From Aporrectodea caliginosa (Eukaryota > Annelida > Clitellata > Crassiclitellata > Lumbricidae), in NCBI GenBank assembly GCA_020284085.1, contig JACEVL010000109.1:1-64000 (forward strand): a DNA stretch of 64,000 bases, given 5' to 3'. The position numbers and the translations under genes are program-made. Positions within the stretch are counted from its first letter, which is position 1, and each line of letters opens with the position of its first letter. The notes under the pieces were generated by a model, which ran no database searches, was not told the origin of the DNA, and saw nothing but the letters and a program-made list of their open reading frames with translations. This document shows positions 1 to 11,785 of this stretch, one piece after another.

Positions 1-74
1 CTTCTTTCCCTCCTTCTTCAACACCACTCAACAAGAGCGCCCTCTATTTATAGTACCCCTCCAAGCAGGCAAGC

Positions 75-775
75 CCGGCCACGTACGAAGCAAGGCCCAA
101 GGAGCAAGGCCCAGGACGGAGCAAAAGCCGAGGGAGCAAGGCCCAGGACGGAACTTAAGCCGAGGGAGCAAGGCCCAGGACGGAACTTAAGCCGAGGGAG
201 CAAAACCCAGGATGGAACTTAAGCCGAGGGAGCAAAGGCCCAGGACGGAACTTAAGCCGAGGGAGCAATGCCCAGGACGGAACTTAAGCCGAGGGAGCAA
301 CGCCCAGGATGGAACTTAAGCTGAGGGAGCAAGGCCGAGGACGGAACTTAAGCCGAGGGAGCAAGGCCGAGGACGGAACTTAAGCCGAGGGAGCAAGGCC
401 CAGGACGGAACTTAAGCCGAGGGAGCAAGGCCCGGGACGGAACTTAAGCCGGGGGAGCAAGGCCCAGGACGGAGCACAAGCCGAGATAGCAAGGCCCAGG
501 ACGGAGCAAGAGCCGAAGGTGCAAGGCCCACGGGGAAGGGAACAGCAGAACTTAAGCCAAGGAACTTAAGCCAGGGGAGCAAGGCCCAGGGAGCAAGAGC
601 CGAAGGTGCAAGGCCCACGGGGAAGGGGACAGCAGAACTTAAGCCAAGGAACTTAAGCCAAGGAACTTAAGCCGAGGGAGCAAGGCCCAGGTAGCAAGAG
701 CCGAAGGTGCAAGGCCCACGGGGGGGACAGCAGAACTTAAGCCAAGGAACTTAAGCCAAGGAGGGGAGGGGCTGG
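75..775. repeat. GC-rich minisatellite, ~32-bp unit
   Basis: About twenty degenerate head-to-tail copies of a unit containing GGAACTTAAGCCGAGGGAGC followed by AAGGCCCAGGAC. Unit length is about 32 bp, with longer variants towards the right end that add a GGTGCAAGGCCCACGGGGAA block. It is much more GC-rich than the rest of the window. Open frames through it are a by-product of the repeat; no gene is supported. Confidence 0.9.
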
Positions 776-1079
776 TGAGAAAACCTGGGCACAGTACCAG
801 GGGCGACAGCGATAAAACTATCGGCCGTAGGAGGCAGGAGGCAAGGGGAGCAAACGGCCACCGTGTCCGAAGACCATGGGCACCAGACGGGCCAGACCAA
901 CACCCGGGGAGGGCAACCGCTACATCCTCCCCTCACTACTAATGGGAATGCCCCCATTCCCTCAGACGAAAAATAGATCAACAAAAACGGCCAAGCCTGG
1001 CCAAACCACAGAAATATCAAGCTTAAAAGCGCAGCCTATGGGCCCAGTTCCTCCAGTTCCTCCACTTCTACAATAGCAC

Positions 1080-2400
1080 ATCTTAAAATCAATTCAGTCT
1101 GCAATTTAAATTTAGTCAAATTGTTATATTGCACTACAAGCAAATTAAAGAAGTCAGATAGTCATTTGGGGTTGTTTAACATTATCATAATTATTACTAT
1201 TATTACTATAATTATTCTGTTATTACTATGCATTTATTAACGCTTTAACAATGAGCGTGTACTAAAAGTAACTGGGAAACCAATGCAGCTTGTCGTCAAA
1301 GTGTTAAGTGCCACTATCAATGGTGCAGCAAGCATCAATCAATGGCACTGAGCAATTTGTACTGAAGGACCTGCTCAAGGTTCCTATCTATAGAGTAACT
1401 GACTCAAGGAAGTGTTGAACCGCATTGCTTTCTGCATTACAAGCCAGTGCTCCAACCAATCCTCTGCCATGTCCCACACTGAACTGAACCAAAATAATTT
1501 GTTCATTCCATACCATCATAATGCAGATAAATTTAGTGCACTTATTATTTGAGCAACTTATTCAGCATAAAAAGTCATTAAACCTGAATATCAGTCTGCT
1601 ACAACAGCCTAGACAAAAATACCTATCAGTTTATCATTACAAGAGAGTGGCACAGTAGTTTAAACAGTTGTCTAACCAGCATAAACCTTGTGTAGGCTGC
1701 ATATGCAGACTTGCTTCATGTTGCCAATGTAGTCAGTGAGAGTAACCCATAGTGATATTTATCTGGGCAGACGTGGACTGCATGTGTGAACTCTTGCAAG
1801 GCCAAGAACAGAATGCCAAAAGGTTATATGAATGGCCATGACACCGAAAACATATCTGTGAGTGAAAAGATGCCAGGTCACATACTGACTGTTGAAAACA
1901 ATGTGACAAATACGCAGAAATGCTTAAATTGGTGAAGGATCTCACCCAATCAATTCACTGAAAAATGAGCAGGTCAAGGCCATACGGTCATACAGTCACT
2001 ATATAAAAGGTCATATGGTCATTATATAACAACATGTGCATTTACATCAGAGGTGTCAAACCTTCCTTAATGGGCCAGTGGCAATAGTTTCCAGCCAGTG
2101 GTGGGACATGCTGTTGAAGGCTTCTGAGCAAAATGGGGTGGGGTGTGGAATGGGGCTCAGTGAGACAGGCCACTGGTACTATACAAGTCACTGATGGTGT
2201 ATGTAGGTATGGATCTATGCAATGTAAGTACATATGAGAGCCTTTAAAACAGAGCATTTTAAGGAAGTGTACACTTAATGTAATTAATGTTAGAAAACGT
2301 ATTGGCGCTACATAAGATGCTGTGGTGCCCCATAACGTACAATTTTCCAAATCTAAAAGCAAAGAAGGCACACATCCTTGCACTATTAACTGATATAACT
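1080..2400. other. Intergenic, no gene seen
   Basis: AT-rich sequence without convincing exons or RNA genes. The only recognisable item is a TTAA-flanked short palindromic element at 1237-1307. Confidence 0.6.
1237..1307 (-). mobile_element. Short TTAA MITE (~66-bp family)
   Basis: A copy of the window's ~63-66-bp family: TTAA at both edges, CGCTTTAACAATGAGCGTGT near the left, GGGAAACCAATGCAGCT in the middle and CGTCAAAGTG at the right. It is in the opposite orientation to most copies. See the entry at 63446 for evidence that the family moves. Confidence 0.75.
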
Positions 2401-3080
2401 GCCATGACAATGGTGCAACAGAAGCTACAGGATTACCAAAGCAAAAACCAGTTAAACTTAATCGTTATCAGATCACTGATAAATATGTCACAATGGCACA
2501 ACAAAAACTACAGGAATACCAAAACAAACCAGTTACACTTAATATCAGATGACTGATAAATCTGTCACAATGGCACAACAAAAGCTTTAAGATTACGAAA
2601 TCAAAAACCAGTTAAACTTCATATCAGATTACTGATCAATCTGTCATTATGACACAACAAATGCTATAGGATTACCAACACAAAACCCAGGTAAACTTAA
2701 TATCAGATGACTGAAAAATCTTTCATAATAGCCCAATAAAAGCTACAGAATGACCAAAACAAAAACCAGTCCTAATATCAGATGACTTATAAATCTGTCA
2801 TTTTGACACAACAAAAGCTACAGAATGACCAAAACAAAAACCAGTAAAACCTAATATCAGATGAATTATAAATCTGTCATTTTGACACAACAAAGCCACA
2901 GGATTACGGTACCAAAACAAAAACAACTTACACTTGATATCAGATGACTTATAGATCTTTCATTATAACACAACAAATGCTACAAGATTACCAAAACCAG
3001 TTACATTTAAAACCAGTTAGACATAACATTTGATGACTGAAAAATCTGCCATAATGGCACAACAGAAGCTACAGAAATTT
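2400..3080. repeat. Tandem repeat, ~80-bp unit
   Basis: Roughly eight diverged copies of an AT-rich unit containing CAGTTAAACTTAATATCAGA, then TGATAAATCTGTCA, a CACAACAAAAGCTACAGGAT block and ACCAAAACAAAAAC. The spacing of the GGCACAACA motif is 80-82 bp. Non-coding satellite-like array. Confidence 0.85.
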
Positions 3081-3523
3081 CTTCTTCCCTTTCCTGTCAA
3101 CAGCAAACTACATAGATACAGGTTCAAATCCAAGTGATAAAAGCACTGCTACCTACCTGGTGGCCTTCAGGAAGACGAGAACCTGCATGATCCCAATAGA
3201 AAACCAGTTACTCATGACAATCATTGTGGAAGATAGTTCCTGATCTTCTTACTTAAACTTTGTAGCTAAAAACAAAATTTAATATTAGTTAAACTTTTTT
3301 GTTAATAACTAAAAAATATTAGTTAAACTTTGGTTGTACCTAAACTATTCTTTTGTCAGTTAAACTTCTGCCTTAACTAAAAAATTTAGTAAACTAAAAG
3401 TTTGCAACTTTTTAATTAACTTTTGCCCATCACTGTTCATGACCATAGAGCAGAACCTGGTTCTTTCTCTGCACTGCACAGACTCCGTCGATTCATCTTG
3501 AATACTGCAGACTTTCTTCTATC

Positions 3524-4048
3524 CAGTGTGATTCTCGTTAACGATAATGATAACAAAAATGTTTGTTAATGAAAATAAAATGATTTCGTTACAGATAACT
3601 ATATGTAAAAACTATCATTAACTATAACTATAACGAAAATAACAATAACGAAAATACATCTTTATTTTCGTTAATTCAAAAAATAAAAATAGGCAGTGCA
3701 AAATGGATGATTTGACATAAATGAGAACGACAAAATTCGATATTTTTATTTTGCAATTTGTCAGTTACTTTGGAAATTCGTGTATTCATGAAGCGGTATG
3801 CACCCATGCTTCAAAGGCTTTCAAAGCTCTGAGCAAATTGTGAAACAGCGTGTTAATACGCACAATTTTACTTATAGCCTTAATTATTGTAACTAAGCAG
3901 TAATTAAAATTAACTAAAATAAAAATCCATTAACTATAACTATAACTAAAAAATAATACTAACTATAACTATAACTATAAGTAAAATAAAAACCATTAAC
4001 TATAACTGTAACTATAACTAAAATAACATCTGAAGGAGAATCGCACTG
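3524..4048. mobile_element. hAT-type MITE with ACTATA tandem interior
   Basis: Ends are CAGTGTGATTCTCGTTAAC on the left and GGAGAATCGCACTG on the right, a 13-bp imperfect inverted repeat starting CAG as in hAT elements. The flanking octamers CTTCTATC (3516-3523) and CTTCTGTT (4049-4056) match at 6 of 8 positions, as expected for an aged 8-bp target duplication. The interior is built from AACTATAACTATAAC and ACGAAAATAAC tandem runs. No transposase is seen. Confidence 0.75.
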
Positions 4049-4948
4049 CTTCTGTTGCTTCCATGTCTTCTCCTGAACTGGCCACAGTGACTGGTTAAGC
4101 CTCTTAAAAGACTGCAACCATGTATGGGGAGTTGAATTGTGGATCTCCTATTTACAGTTAATACCGCTCCACTCTGCTAACTTCTCACAGAAAGTTCTCT
4201 CGAGTCTAGACCACCATTTGTATGCTGACGATGCTCATCCATTTCTTTCATTTAGATCAGGTAAGAAAAGAATATTCTTTAACTGACCAATTGCTATCTG
4301 CATTTTGGTGTACAGACATGGTAATAAACATATATCATCCACTGAGCTGATCACGACAGTCAATTATTCTAAAATCACATATCCTAAATGTGAAATCCCA
4401 TATGTCATCTTAATTGAAAGCTCTTCATCTAATTCAGCTCTCTCATTACTTGCTTCTGTCTCTGGATGGCCAGTAACAAAGCACATGACCATGCACTTAC
4501 CATCTGTTGTAAGGGTCCTCATCCAGTCGAACACATCCAGACCTCGCGATCTTCACTCGCCATTTCCTTAAGTGTCCCAGAGTTGACCCAGAACCGACAC
4601 GAACTTCACCTTCATCAGAATCCTTTCCAAAGTCTGTCTTACATCGATGGGCGAACGGACTTTGACGACCTCTCTACACAAATGCAACCACACAGATTAA
4701 AAAACCTGTAAGCCTATTTCTGCAGCTGTCTTTAACAAAACACATGGAATAGACAAACAGGAAAAACACATGGAATAGACAAACAGGAAAATTCACTTTA
4801 AAATAGTTCATTTCAGTGCGTGTCTCTTTACAGATCTTATTTTAGTTACAGTTAGCGGTTTTTCATTTTAGTTGTAGCTACAGGTATAGTTAGGAAAATT
4901 AATTTTTAATTATAGTCACAGTTACGAGATATTTATTTTAGTTACTAC

Positions 4949-5885
4949 CAGTGTTATTTCTATTAACTGTAACTGTAACTGAAATAGCAAAATAACTGAA
5001 AAATGTCTGGCGAGTCTGGCAGGGGCGCTGTAACTGTAACTGAAACTGAAAAATACTGAATAACTGAAACTGTAATAGTAAACTGAAAAACAAAAACTGT
5101 ATAACTGAAAAATAACAAAAGTTAACTGAAAAATGAAAAAATGAGTGTTTTTCTTATTTGCGTTTTGAATGGTAATCCTACTCTAGTCTACGGTCAGTTT
5201 CTATAGCTCATTTCACTTCTGGTTCCTTTTCAGTTTTCTATGTTCTATCTTCCACTTCCTTTTCCTTTCGTTGTGTTGTCGTTGGCGCTAAACCGTAAAT
5301 TCGTAAAACAATCCACGACTACGAGAATAATGTTTAAGCCAAGTAGTGGTCGAAAAGTAGAAAGTGGCGTGTGGGAACATTTGGTTTACGAAGCCGCAGA
5401 CGACATAAGTCGATGTTGTGTTCACACCGTTGATGGCAAAGACATTGAAAACCACGAGTGTGGCACGCTAATTGTCGGAACAGAGCAATTGCTAATCCAT
5501 GGCCTTCTAGATGTAGTCAATATCCAGAGGGCCATGGTTAATCTGGAACGTCGTGTTTTACTTAAAGTAAACCGACAATATGTTAAATCGTATTGTATTG
5601 ATTTTGCTGCGTAAATATTTCTGGAAACTGTTCAGATGTATACTTGCATTTTGGTCACAATTTGTCATTAGTCATGACTTGTGAAAAAAATAACTGATGC
5701 TATTTATAACTGAAAAATAAAGAGAAATAACTGAAACTGTAACTGAAAAATAGAAAAATAATAACTTAAACTGAAAAATTTGATTTTAGTTAACTTTAAC
5801 TATAACTTTAACTGAAAAATCATCAGGAAATATGCATAACTATAACTGTAACTGTAACTGAAAAACCATAACTGAAATAACACTG
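4949..5885 (+). mobile_element. hAT element, internally deleted, BED-like ORF
   Basis: Inverted ends CAGTGTTATTTC and GAAATAACACTG are flanked by a perfect 8-bp duplication GTTACTAC (4941-4948 and 5886-5893). Subterminal regions are tandem CTGTAACTGAAAAAT motifs in opposite orientation at the two ends. It encloses one intact small ORF (5330-5614). At 937 bp it is far too short for a full hAT transposase, so it is a deletion derivative. Confidence 0.9.
5330..5614 (+). CDS. Degenerate BED-like N-terminal hAT transposase fragment
   Basis: A 94-residue frame starting at an ATG inside the hAT element; the frame is open further upstream, but this methionine precedes the recognisable part. Residues 1-50 carry a pattern like the start of BED zinc fingers of hAT transposases: a basic lead, then VWEHLVYEA, a cysteine pair (SRCC) and a later H-x-C (NHEC). 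The C-x2-C spacing of a true BED finger is not intact. The last 45 residues are not recognised. Probably the 5' exon of a transposase fused to downstream sequence by internal deletion; whether it is expressed is unknown. Confidence 0.45.
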   Translation: MFKPSSGRKVESGVWEHLVYEAADDISRCCVHTVDGKDIENHECGTLIVGTEQLLIHGLLDVVNIQRAMVNLERRVLLKVNRQYVKSYCIDFAA

Positions 5886-6589
5886 GTTACTACTTAGTTA
5901 CAATAAGGCTAAGTGAAATTGCCTGCAGACGTAGCAGCTGTGCATTTTAAACTGCATTACACAATTTGCTTAGAGCTTCGAAAGGCATTTAAGAATGTGT
6001 GCATTCAGCTCTATGAATACACTTTTTCAGTTTCTTTCTTCGTTGAAAATGAATACACTTAACCTTGAAGCTAGAAATTCAGTAATTCAATTCTGATGAT
6101 GAGGGGTTGCCATTCCAGAGTGATATGCTACCCTGTTTTGAAATATTGTTTTCACTTTGAAAAGTAAAGAATAAATTAACCGAACAAAAATTATATAAAG
6201 CTGTAACCTGTGGCTATTATTACTGAATAATAGTCCCAACTGTAACAACTCTCAATCTCTAAACTGTATTACTCTTCAGTCTCGTAATAACAAATATTGC
6301 ATCAGTGGTACAAATATTTGAAGCACTCTTATTTAATACATGACACAGAGATATATTTCTATATAATGACACCCAGAAACAAAGGCATACCCGTAACTGT
6401 AAAGAGAGACGTTGGAAAGCCTGCAAAAATCAACAAACACATTGAAAAACACAGCCATTGACACAGTCGAGTCTGTAATCTTATTGCACACTATCTCACC
6501 AGTTTTGATTGTCTTCGCGAAGTTCCCTTCTATTATACACCTCTTTCTATTATCACACTCTGCAGCACATACTTCCTTGTATGCAGGTG

Positions 6590-6897
6590 GATGGTGATAC
6601 TTGAGATGACTGAGTAGATTTGTTGTGTTATAGGCTATGAGCCAGTCACATAAACTTCCCCTCATTAACACCAACAGCGCTTATGATACACAAACTTCAT
6701 TTGTGACTAATTTGCACTTGAAATGACTCCAGACATCATTACCACGCTTGAGATTCTTGAGTAGATTAGTCGTGTGTTACAGGCTATGAGCCAGTTACAT
6801 AAAATTCCTCTAATTAACACCAACACCGCTGATGATACATGAACTTTTACTTGTGTACGATTCGTACTTGAAATGACTCCAGAAAGCATTACCAGGT
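6590..6897. repeat. Two diverged direct repeats of ~145 bp
   Basis: Segments starting near 6600 and 6745 share GGCTATGAGCCAGT, ATTAACACCAACA, GATGATACA-like and TTGAAATGACTCCAGA blocks in the same order. They sit directly before the 59-bp tandem array. Confidence 0.65.
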
Positions 6898-6898
6898 T

Positions 6899-7080
6899 GC
6901 GAACACTTAGATCTTAAGAGATATTTTGACTACAAGATTACTATGACTACTAATTTTGCGAACACTTAGATCTTAAGAGATATTTTGACTACAAGATTAC
7001 TATGGCTACTAATTTTGCGAACACTTAGATCTTAAGAGATATTTTGACTACAAGATTACTATGGCTACTAATTTTGCGAA
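6899..7080. repeat. 59-bp tandem repeat, three copies
   Basis: Three nearly identical units starting at 6899, 6958 and 7017, each beginning GCGAACACTTAGATCTTAAG and ending ACTACTAATTTT. The copies differ by single substitutions (ATGACT versus ATGGCT), so the expansion is recent. Confidence 0.95.
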
Positions 7081-7248
7081 TTTGCGCTAGCCAACTTGGG
7101 TCGTAATCGCTAAAATAGATTACAAAATAGGCCCTATGGCTAACTCAAAATAACTAAATTTAATAAATGCGCTACTACTAGGCCTACTAGTACTGGGTGA
7201 ATTCAGATAGCCTATCCAATATCCGGAGCGAACATAGGCTATTAGTTG

Positions 7249-8188
7249 CAGGGATGGGCAAATTACACAGTAAAATGTAATTGAATTACAAATTACAAAT
7301 TACTTTGGAAAATGTAATTGAATTACAAATTACAAATTACTTTAGAAATTTGTTTGAAATTACAAATTACAAATTACGTAATTTCAATTACATCAAATTA
7401 CAAATTACATGCATAGTTGGGATCAGCAAATTCAGTCAGGAAACACATGCTTTATTTCCACTGTTATTTGTATTACACTGTTTGAAACAGTTTATTTAAT
7501 TTTCTGTAAGAAGTAGCAACTGTTCGAACAACTTGTCCAATAATCGGCATATGTTTGACCTTACAATCAGGCTTACAAAACTATAGGCCTAATGAGTTTG
7601 AGTACCAGAGCAGATGAAGGAAGTGCAGAATTAAATTGTATAAATAACATCTTAACAGTTACGTAGCTTTAAAGATTCATTAGTTAGACCTGCATGGGAG
7701 TAACCTGTCACTGGATCGATGCATGTACATTTGATCGACGCTCAGTTGTCTTAGCATGCAGACGTTTTGTTGGATGCTAAGAGCGTGTGATGGAGTAGCG
7801 CAACTCATCTATGTAACACGTTATGAGCTCGGTCTGACACATGACAAAATTGTGTACCATTTCTGACATTGGCTCCAATTTTGTGAAAGCATTCAAAGAA
7901 TTAAGTGTTGCTATCGTTTATATAAGAGATACTATAATGATAATAGTGATCAAGATAAGGAAAAGATGCTTTAAAAACTGCTCTGGTTGTGGAGTCTATA
8001 GTTTACTTTTAAAAAGTAATTTGATTTTACAGATGTAATTTGAAATTACAAATTACATGAAAAAATGTAATTCAATTACAAATTACAAATTACATTGATC
8101 CAGAGCAACAAATTACAAATTACCAATTACAATTGTAATTCAAATTACGTAATTTCAATTACATCAATTAAATTACTGCCCATCCCTG
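7249..8188 (+). mobile_element. hAT element with decayed transposase
   Basis: Inverted ends CAGGGATGGGCA and TGCCCATCCCTG with a perfect 8-bp duplication ATTAGTTG (7241-7248, 8189-8196). Both subterminal regions are runs of AATTACAAATTAC. The middle retains broken hAT transposase coding. Around 7690-7760 a frame reads VTCHWIDACTFDRRS then VVLACRRF. Near 7841-7900 a frame reads DIGSNFVKAFKE, which corresponds to the hAT catalytic D-N-G-S-N-F segment with the second residue changed. Stops and deletions elsewhere make it non-autonomous. Confidence 0.9.
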
Positions 8189-8229
8189 ATTAGTTGTAAC
8201 ACATTTTAAAGTTCTCTTTTGTCGATATT

Positions 8230-8400
8230 GCACATTTACTTCTATTTTTTAACGAAAATAACGATGAATTTTCGCAAGGGTTACTTTTTTATAGTTATAG
8301 TTAATGATATTTTTAGTTACGGTTAAGGTTATCTTTAACGAAATCATTTTATTTTCGTCAATGAATATTTCGTTACTGTTATAATATTATATCGAATCAT
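8230..8400. repeat. Fragment related to the element at 3524
   Basis: Contains AACGAAAATAACGATGAA, TATAGTTATAGTTAATG and CGAAATCATTTTATTTTCG stretches like the interior of the hAT-type MITE at 3524-4048, but without recognisable ends. Likely an old, truncated copy. Confidence 0.5.
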
Positions 8401-8573
8401 ACAGGCTCATATGAATAAAGTCGGCTTTGTCACGTTAATTTCGAATAGAAAGTTGGGTTTATGACTTACAAGCGAGGTTCGTTATTTGCAAGCAAGAACG
8501 ATGAAAGTTGGTTAACTCGACATAAAAATGTAGCCTACGCCTAAATTACAGTTTTTCAGCTCACCTTATTGCC

Positions 8574-8792
8574 ATGAGCAAGGCCAGGGTCCGGCTGGGA
8601 ACGAGTGCCCAGGCAGGGCAGAAGGGAACGATCGAAGCATTCGACGATAACTATCAGAAATTTAATCAGAATCGCAAACCTTTCAACTTGTCTAACCACG
8701 AAGAAGAGCAGAGCACAAATGGATTTGGAACATTAAGGACAATGGACCGACGATTATTAGATGACGTCAGCCATTATTCGACGTCATCATGA
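8574..8792 (+). CDS. Small orphan ORF, 72 codons
   Basis: An ATG-initiated frame with no internal stop, ending TGA. It encodes a polar, low-hydrophobicity peptide: a basic/Gly/Gln-rich start (MSKARVRLGTS), a central FDDNYQKFNQNRKPF stretch and a Ser/Asp/Leu-rich end. No signal peptide, membrane segment or known domain is visible. Codon composition is more balanced than surrounding non-coding DNA, and a pyrimidine tract plus CAG lies 23 bp upstream, so it could also be an exon of a larger gene. I do not recognise it. Confidence 0.35.
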   Translation: MSKARVRLGTSAQAGQKGTIEAFDDNYQKFNQNRKPFNLSNHEEEQSTNGFGTLRTMDRRLLDDVSHYSTSS

Positions 8793-8809
8793 AATAATTC
8801 GCTCTAAAT

Positions 8810-9225
8810 AATTATATTATTGTATTGTATTGTATTTGAACACTTGTTATAGCGCCCCTACCAGATTACCCATTCAGAGGCGCTCCCGACTACTGCTGTA
8901 GTCGGAGTTTCACGCCGAAGCGCATGAGCAATTGCGAGTGAAGGACTTGCCCAGGCAGTGACGTAACTAGAAATTTTCGTTTGGGGGGCTTTAAGCCTTG
9001 AACATAGCCCGAGCCTATAGTGGAGCCGGGGCTTCACTCATTTTTGGGGGGCTTCAGCTTCGTTTGGGGGGGCTTAAGCCCCCCCAAGCCCAACGCTAGT
9101 TACGTCCCTGTGCCCAGGGTCCCTACGCAGCAGCTTTGAGGTGGATTCGAACCCGAAACCCTTATTAGCCTACGCTCTTCACGCCAGGCTCCAGAGTGTT
9201 TCCATTGTTTCATCATCACCCCTCT
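8810..9225 (-). mobile_element. tRNA-derived SINE (minus strand), split by a MITE
   Basis: Read on the minus strand it starts near 9220 with a tRNA-like head containing the B-box-like GGGTTCGAATCCACC. It continues with GCAAGTCCTTCACTCGCAAT and a GGCGCTATAA motif, and ends in a (TACAA)n tail at 8812-8835. The same middle block occurs in the SINE at 25345. A 155-bp hAT MITE interrupts it at 8956-9110. Confidence 0.8.
8956..9110. mobile_element. 155-bp hAT MITE inside the SINE
   Basis: Ends CAGTGACGTAACTAG and CTAGTTACGTCCCTG form a 15-bp inverted repeat with one mismatch. The flanking octamers are identical (TGCCCAGG at 8948-8955 and 9111-9118). Removing the element and one octamer restores the SINE, so the insertion is younger than the SINE. 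The interior is a G-run/GGCTTAAGCCCC palindrome without coding. Confidence 0.95.
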
Positions 9226-10180
9226 ATAATACAATACAATACAATTAGAAATTTATAGCGCGCTTCAACAAGACAAGTCTTGCACGAGAGAGCGTTGTGC
9301 TGTGTTCTTAGCCATAGTGTAATGAGAATATTTTTGTAATTTTTACAACCACTGGATAATTGATTAGCCTATACTAAATGAAAAGTCAAGAATTAGAACG
9401 CCGACTTCAGCAAGCATCGAATAGGCGCCAGCCAATGTTTCTATCATTGTATTATTGTTTTTCTGGTATTAATGTTTCCAAAACATTTGTGTGCTCATGC
9501 TCCTGCCTTGGCTCATAGAGCCAAAAATTTGTGTGAGCATCAGCGCCTCTGGTTTTACTTTTACGATTAACAGAATCTGCCCATATCTAGACGTCTCTGG
9601 GGAAAGTTCCCCAGGATCGAATTTCCCCAGAAAAATGGAAGAGATAAAAATTTACAGAAAGAAAATTACCCCCAGGATTTATGGTCTAATTCAGTGGTCA
9701 GGGTGGGTAAATTGTTATAGAAAACACCCGTTACTACCCCCCTCGAAAATTGTAGGGGAAAACACCTGTTACTACCTCGATAATTCTTGAGAAAATGAGA
9801 AAAGTCAAGACAGGAGAAAATTTTCTTTGAAAATACTCGTTACTACCCCCCGGTCGTAAAATTTTGGAATAAGCTTATGTTGGATATCCGGACACACCCC
9901 CCGAGAACCCTCTATTCCCCCCGACAGCAAGGGGACATGGCTGTCTTATACAGTTAAATTCGACTCCTGTAGGTCTAATAGCTTGCGATCATCCGTTCAT
10001 ACTGATTTGTAATCATACGGCGTAATTGTCAGCTTGAAAATACTAAACGAAGAGTAGGCTATTATTATTATTAGGCCTATTATTATTAGTACTATATGTT
10101 CGGTTGTGCGACATTGCCTTCGCTCTATGATAGTGAGCGCTAGCAAGAGACTCTTTGGTTGGCGCGCGTCGGGAGCATTA
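9226..10180. other. Repeat-derived intergenic, 5' flank of ITM2
   Basis: 9226-9300 is another SINE tail fragment ((ATACA)n followed by TTTATAGCGCGC). 9580-9920 holds G/C-run-rich sequence of unknown nature (repeated GTTACTACCCCCC). 9927-10062 is a member of a repeat family containing GTTAAATTCGACTCCTG, also seen near 20940, 47020 and 61540. 10085-10180 becomes GC-richer and is probably the original upstream region of the ITM2 gene, cut off from it by the hAT insertion at 10189. Confidence 0.5.
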
Positions 10181-10728
10181 CGGTGCTGCAGTGGCGTAGC
10201 TAGGATTTTACCATAGGGGGTGCGTGATGCAAATTAGTAATCTTCAGAGAACCTGTGCATAAGGTGGACTTTTAGGGCAATCAACTTTCTCGATCCTACT
10301 TTCTTATTTTAACAAATCTCCAGCGATCCATTTATGGTTTATGCTGAAAAGCATTACCAACGTTTCACGAAGTGTAGCAGATTACTTAGTATACTGCTTA
10401 AAAGCAACAACTGTTATTCTAAATTTAGAGCTTAAGTTGAGTCTTATATTTTCTCTGGTGCAAGAAAACTTTGGCCGTCGATTTTTGTTCCGTGGCGTCA
10501 TGAACACAATTTGTCCTATGTTTGTGAATCTAAGCCATAGCGAATCCTTACATGTTGTCATCGGTCAATGGTGGTCGTAAATAAATTTTAAGAATTTCAT
10601 GGCTGAAAAGGTAGGCCTAAGCTCTGGAGTTGCAGTTGTTTCAGGTAATGTGTTTGATCCTCCCTAGTAAAGTTTCCTTAATGGGTCGACATGTAAGCTA
10701 TCGGGACCCTATATATATAATTATACCA

Positions 10729-10860
10729 TTCATTCATTCCGGAAATTTGCATAGCGCACCGTTAAAAGTCTACTCAGAGGTGCTCCAAATCAGGCCACGG
10801 CTAAGCAGAGAGGACGAGAGGACTTGGGAAAACAAATCATGGGAAGGGTAGGGCATTCAA
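10729..10860 (-). mobile_element. SINE fragment inside the hAT-ended element
   Basis: Contains CATAGCGCACCGTTAAAAGT, CTACTCAGAGGTGCTCC and CCACGGCTAAG. These align with TATAGCGCCCCTTCAAGAT, CTACTCAGAGGCGCTCC and CCACGGCTCAA of the SINE at 48735. Truncated. Confidence 0.65.
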
Positions 10861-11599
10861 AGCATTTATTAATAGTCCAGGGCATGCATAACAAGCTAAG
10901 TCAATCCAATCATTACATTAAAAATTAGTTAACTAGTGTAAATTCCAGTTCAATTAGACGTTACATAATAGGCCTACCGCGGACCCCTGGGCGGCGGAGT
11001 GGTGTGCGGTGGGAGGGCGACGAGACAGAGACGAGGTAGAGACCGGTAGACGAGAGTGGCGCAGCATCTGCAGCACATCAATGACAGTCTGTTCGAAGAT
11101 TCTGTCCGAGAAAGGAGTACCGGCGGCGTTTGAAGACTTGAACAGGATTCAGCTAACCTCAGCGACGTTCTGGCGTCGCTTCACGACTCCTGAGCGCGTC
11201 TATTCGGGTACTGATACTTTGTCATCGGAACGTCCGGACTCTGTAAATCGCAGTCCGACCGGTTGCGAGCTGGACTCCATGTCCCCGGTCCGCTTTCCTG
11301 TTCGATCATTGACTCTCCAGTTCTTAAGAAACTTTAATCATGCGTTCCTCTGACCGCCGTCGGTAAGACGGTAACCCAAACTTATCAACCCCCCCCAACT
11401 GTCGCAGTCCGCCCCTTGTATCCCCAATTCCCCATCCTTCTCCTTCTCTCCCTTCACGCTCATCCTGTGCGGCCTCATTCACCCTAGAGGTCGCTGGTGT
11501 TGAGGGGACGAAAGGTGATACCACTCCGCTCCGCGTCAGACGGTGGTGGTGGAGGGGGGGTACTTTACCGTAATGGGTTCACAGGTTAAGGAATCTAGG

Positions 11600-11600
11600 C

Positions 11601-11639
<39 letters not shown>

Positions 11640-11700
11640 GTTATTTTAAACTACTGACTTCCACATAATATAATTATATATATTTATATATTTGGGTAAG
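11600..11700. repeat. AT dinucleotide microsatellite
   Basis: (AT)n runs with minor interruptions at 11600-11640 and a second short run near 11675-11690. Confidence 0.9.
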
Positions 11701-11785
11701 GAGATCTTCACATGCAACTGAGTGGTCATTTCTAGTGTGGCACTGTGTAGTCGTCAATCTATCCAAAAAACCACCTAACCCTAAA

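Noticed and set aside
412..618. Pro/Leu/Ala-rich ORF on the minus strand
   Set aside because: It is a translation of the GC-rich minisatellite; the periodic protein simply mirrors the 32-bp unit.
6899..7080. Regular repeats considered as a CRISPR-like array
   Set aside because: The repeats are directly abutting 59-bp units without unique spacers, in a eukaryotic genome.
7281..7499. ORF with repeated ITNY-type peptides
   Set aside because: Encoded by the AATTACAAATTAC subterminal repeats of the hAT element at 7249.
11009..11353. 114-codon ORF within the hAT-ended element
   Set aside because: Composition follows a locally GC-rich region; no domain, and no similarity to hAT transposases that I can see.
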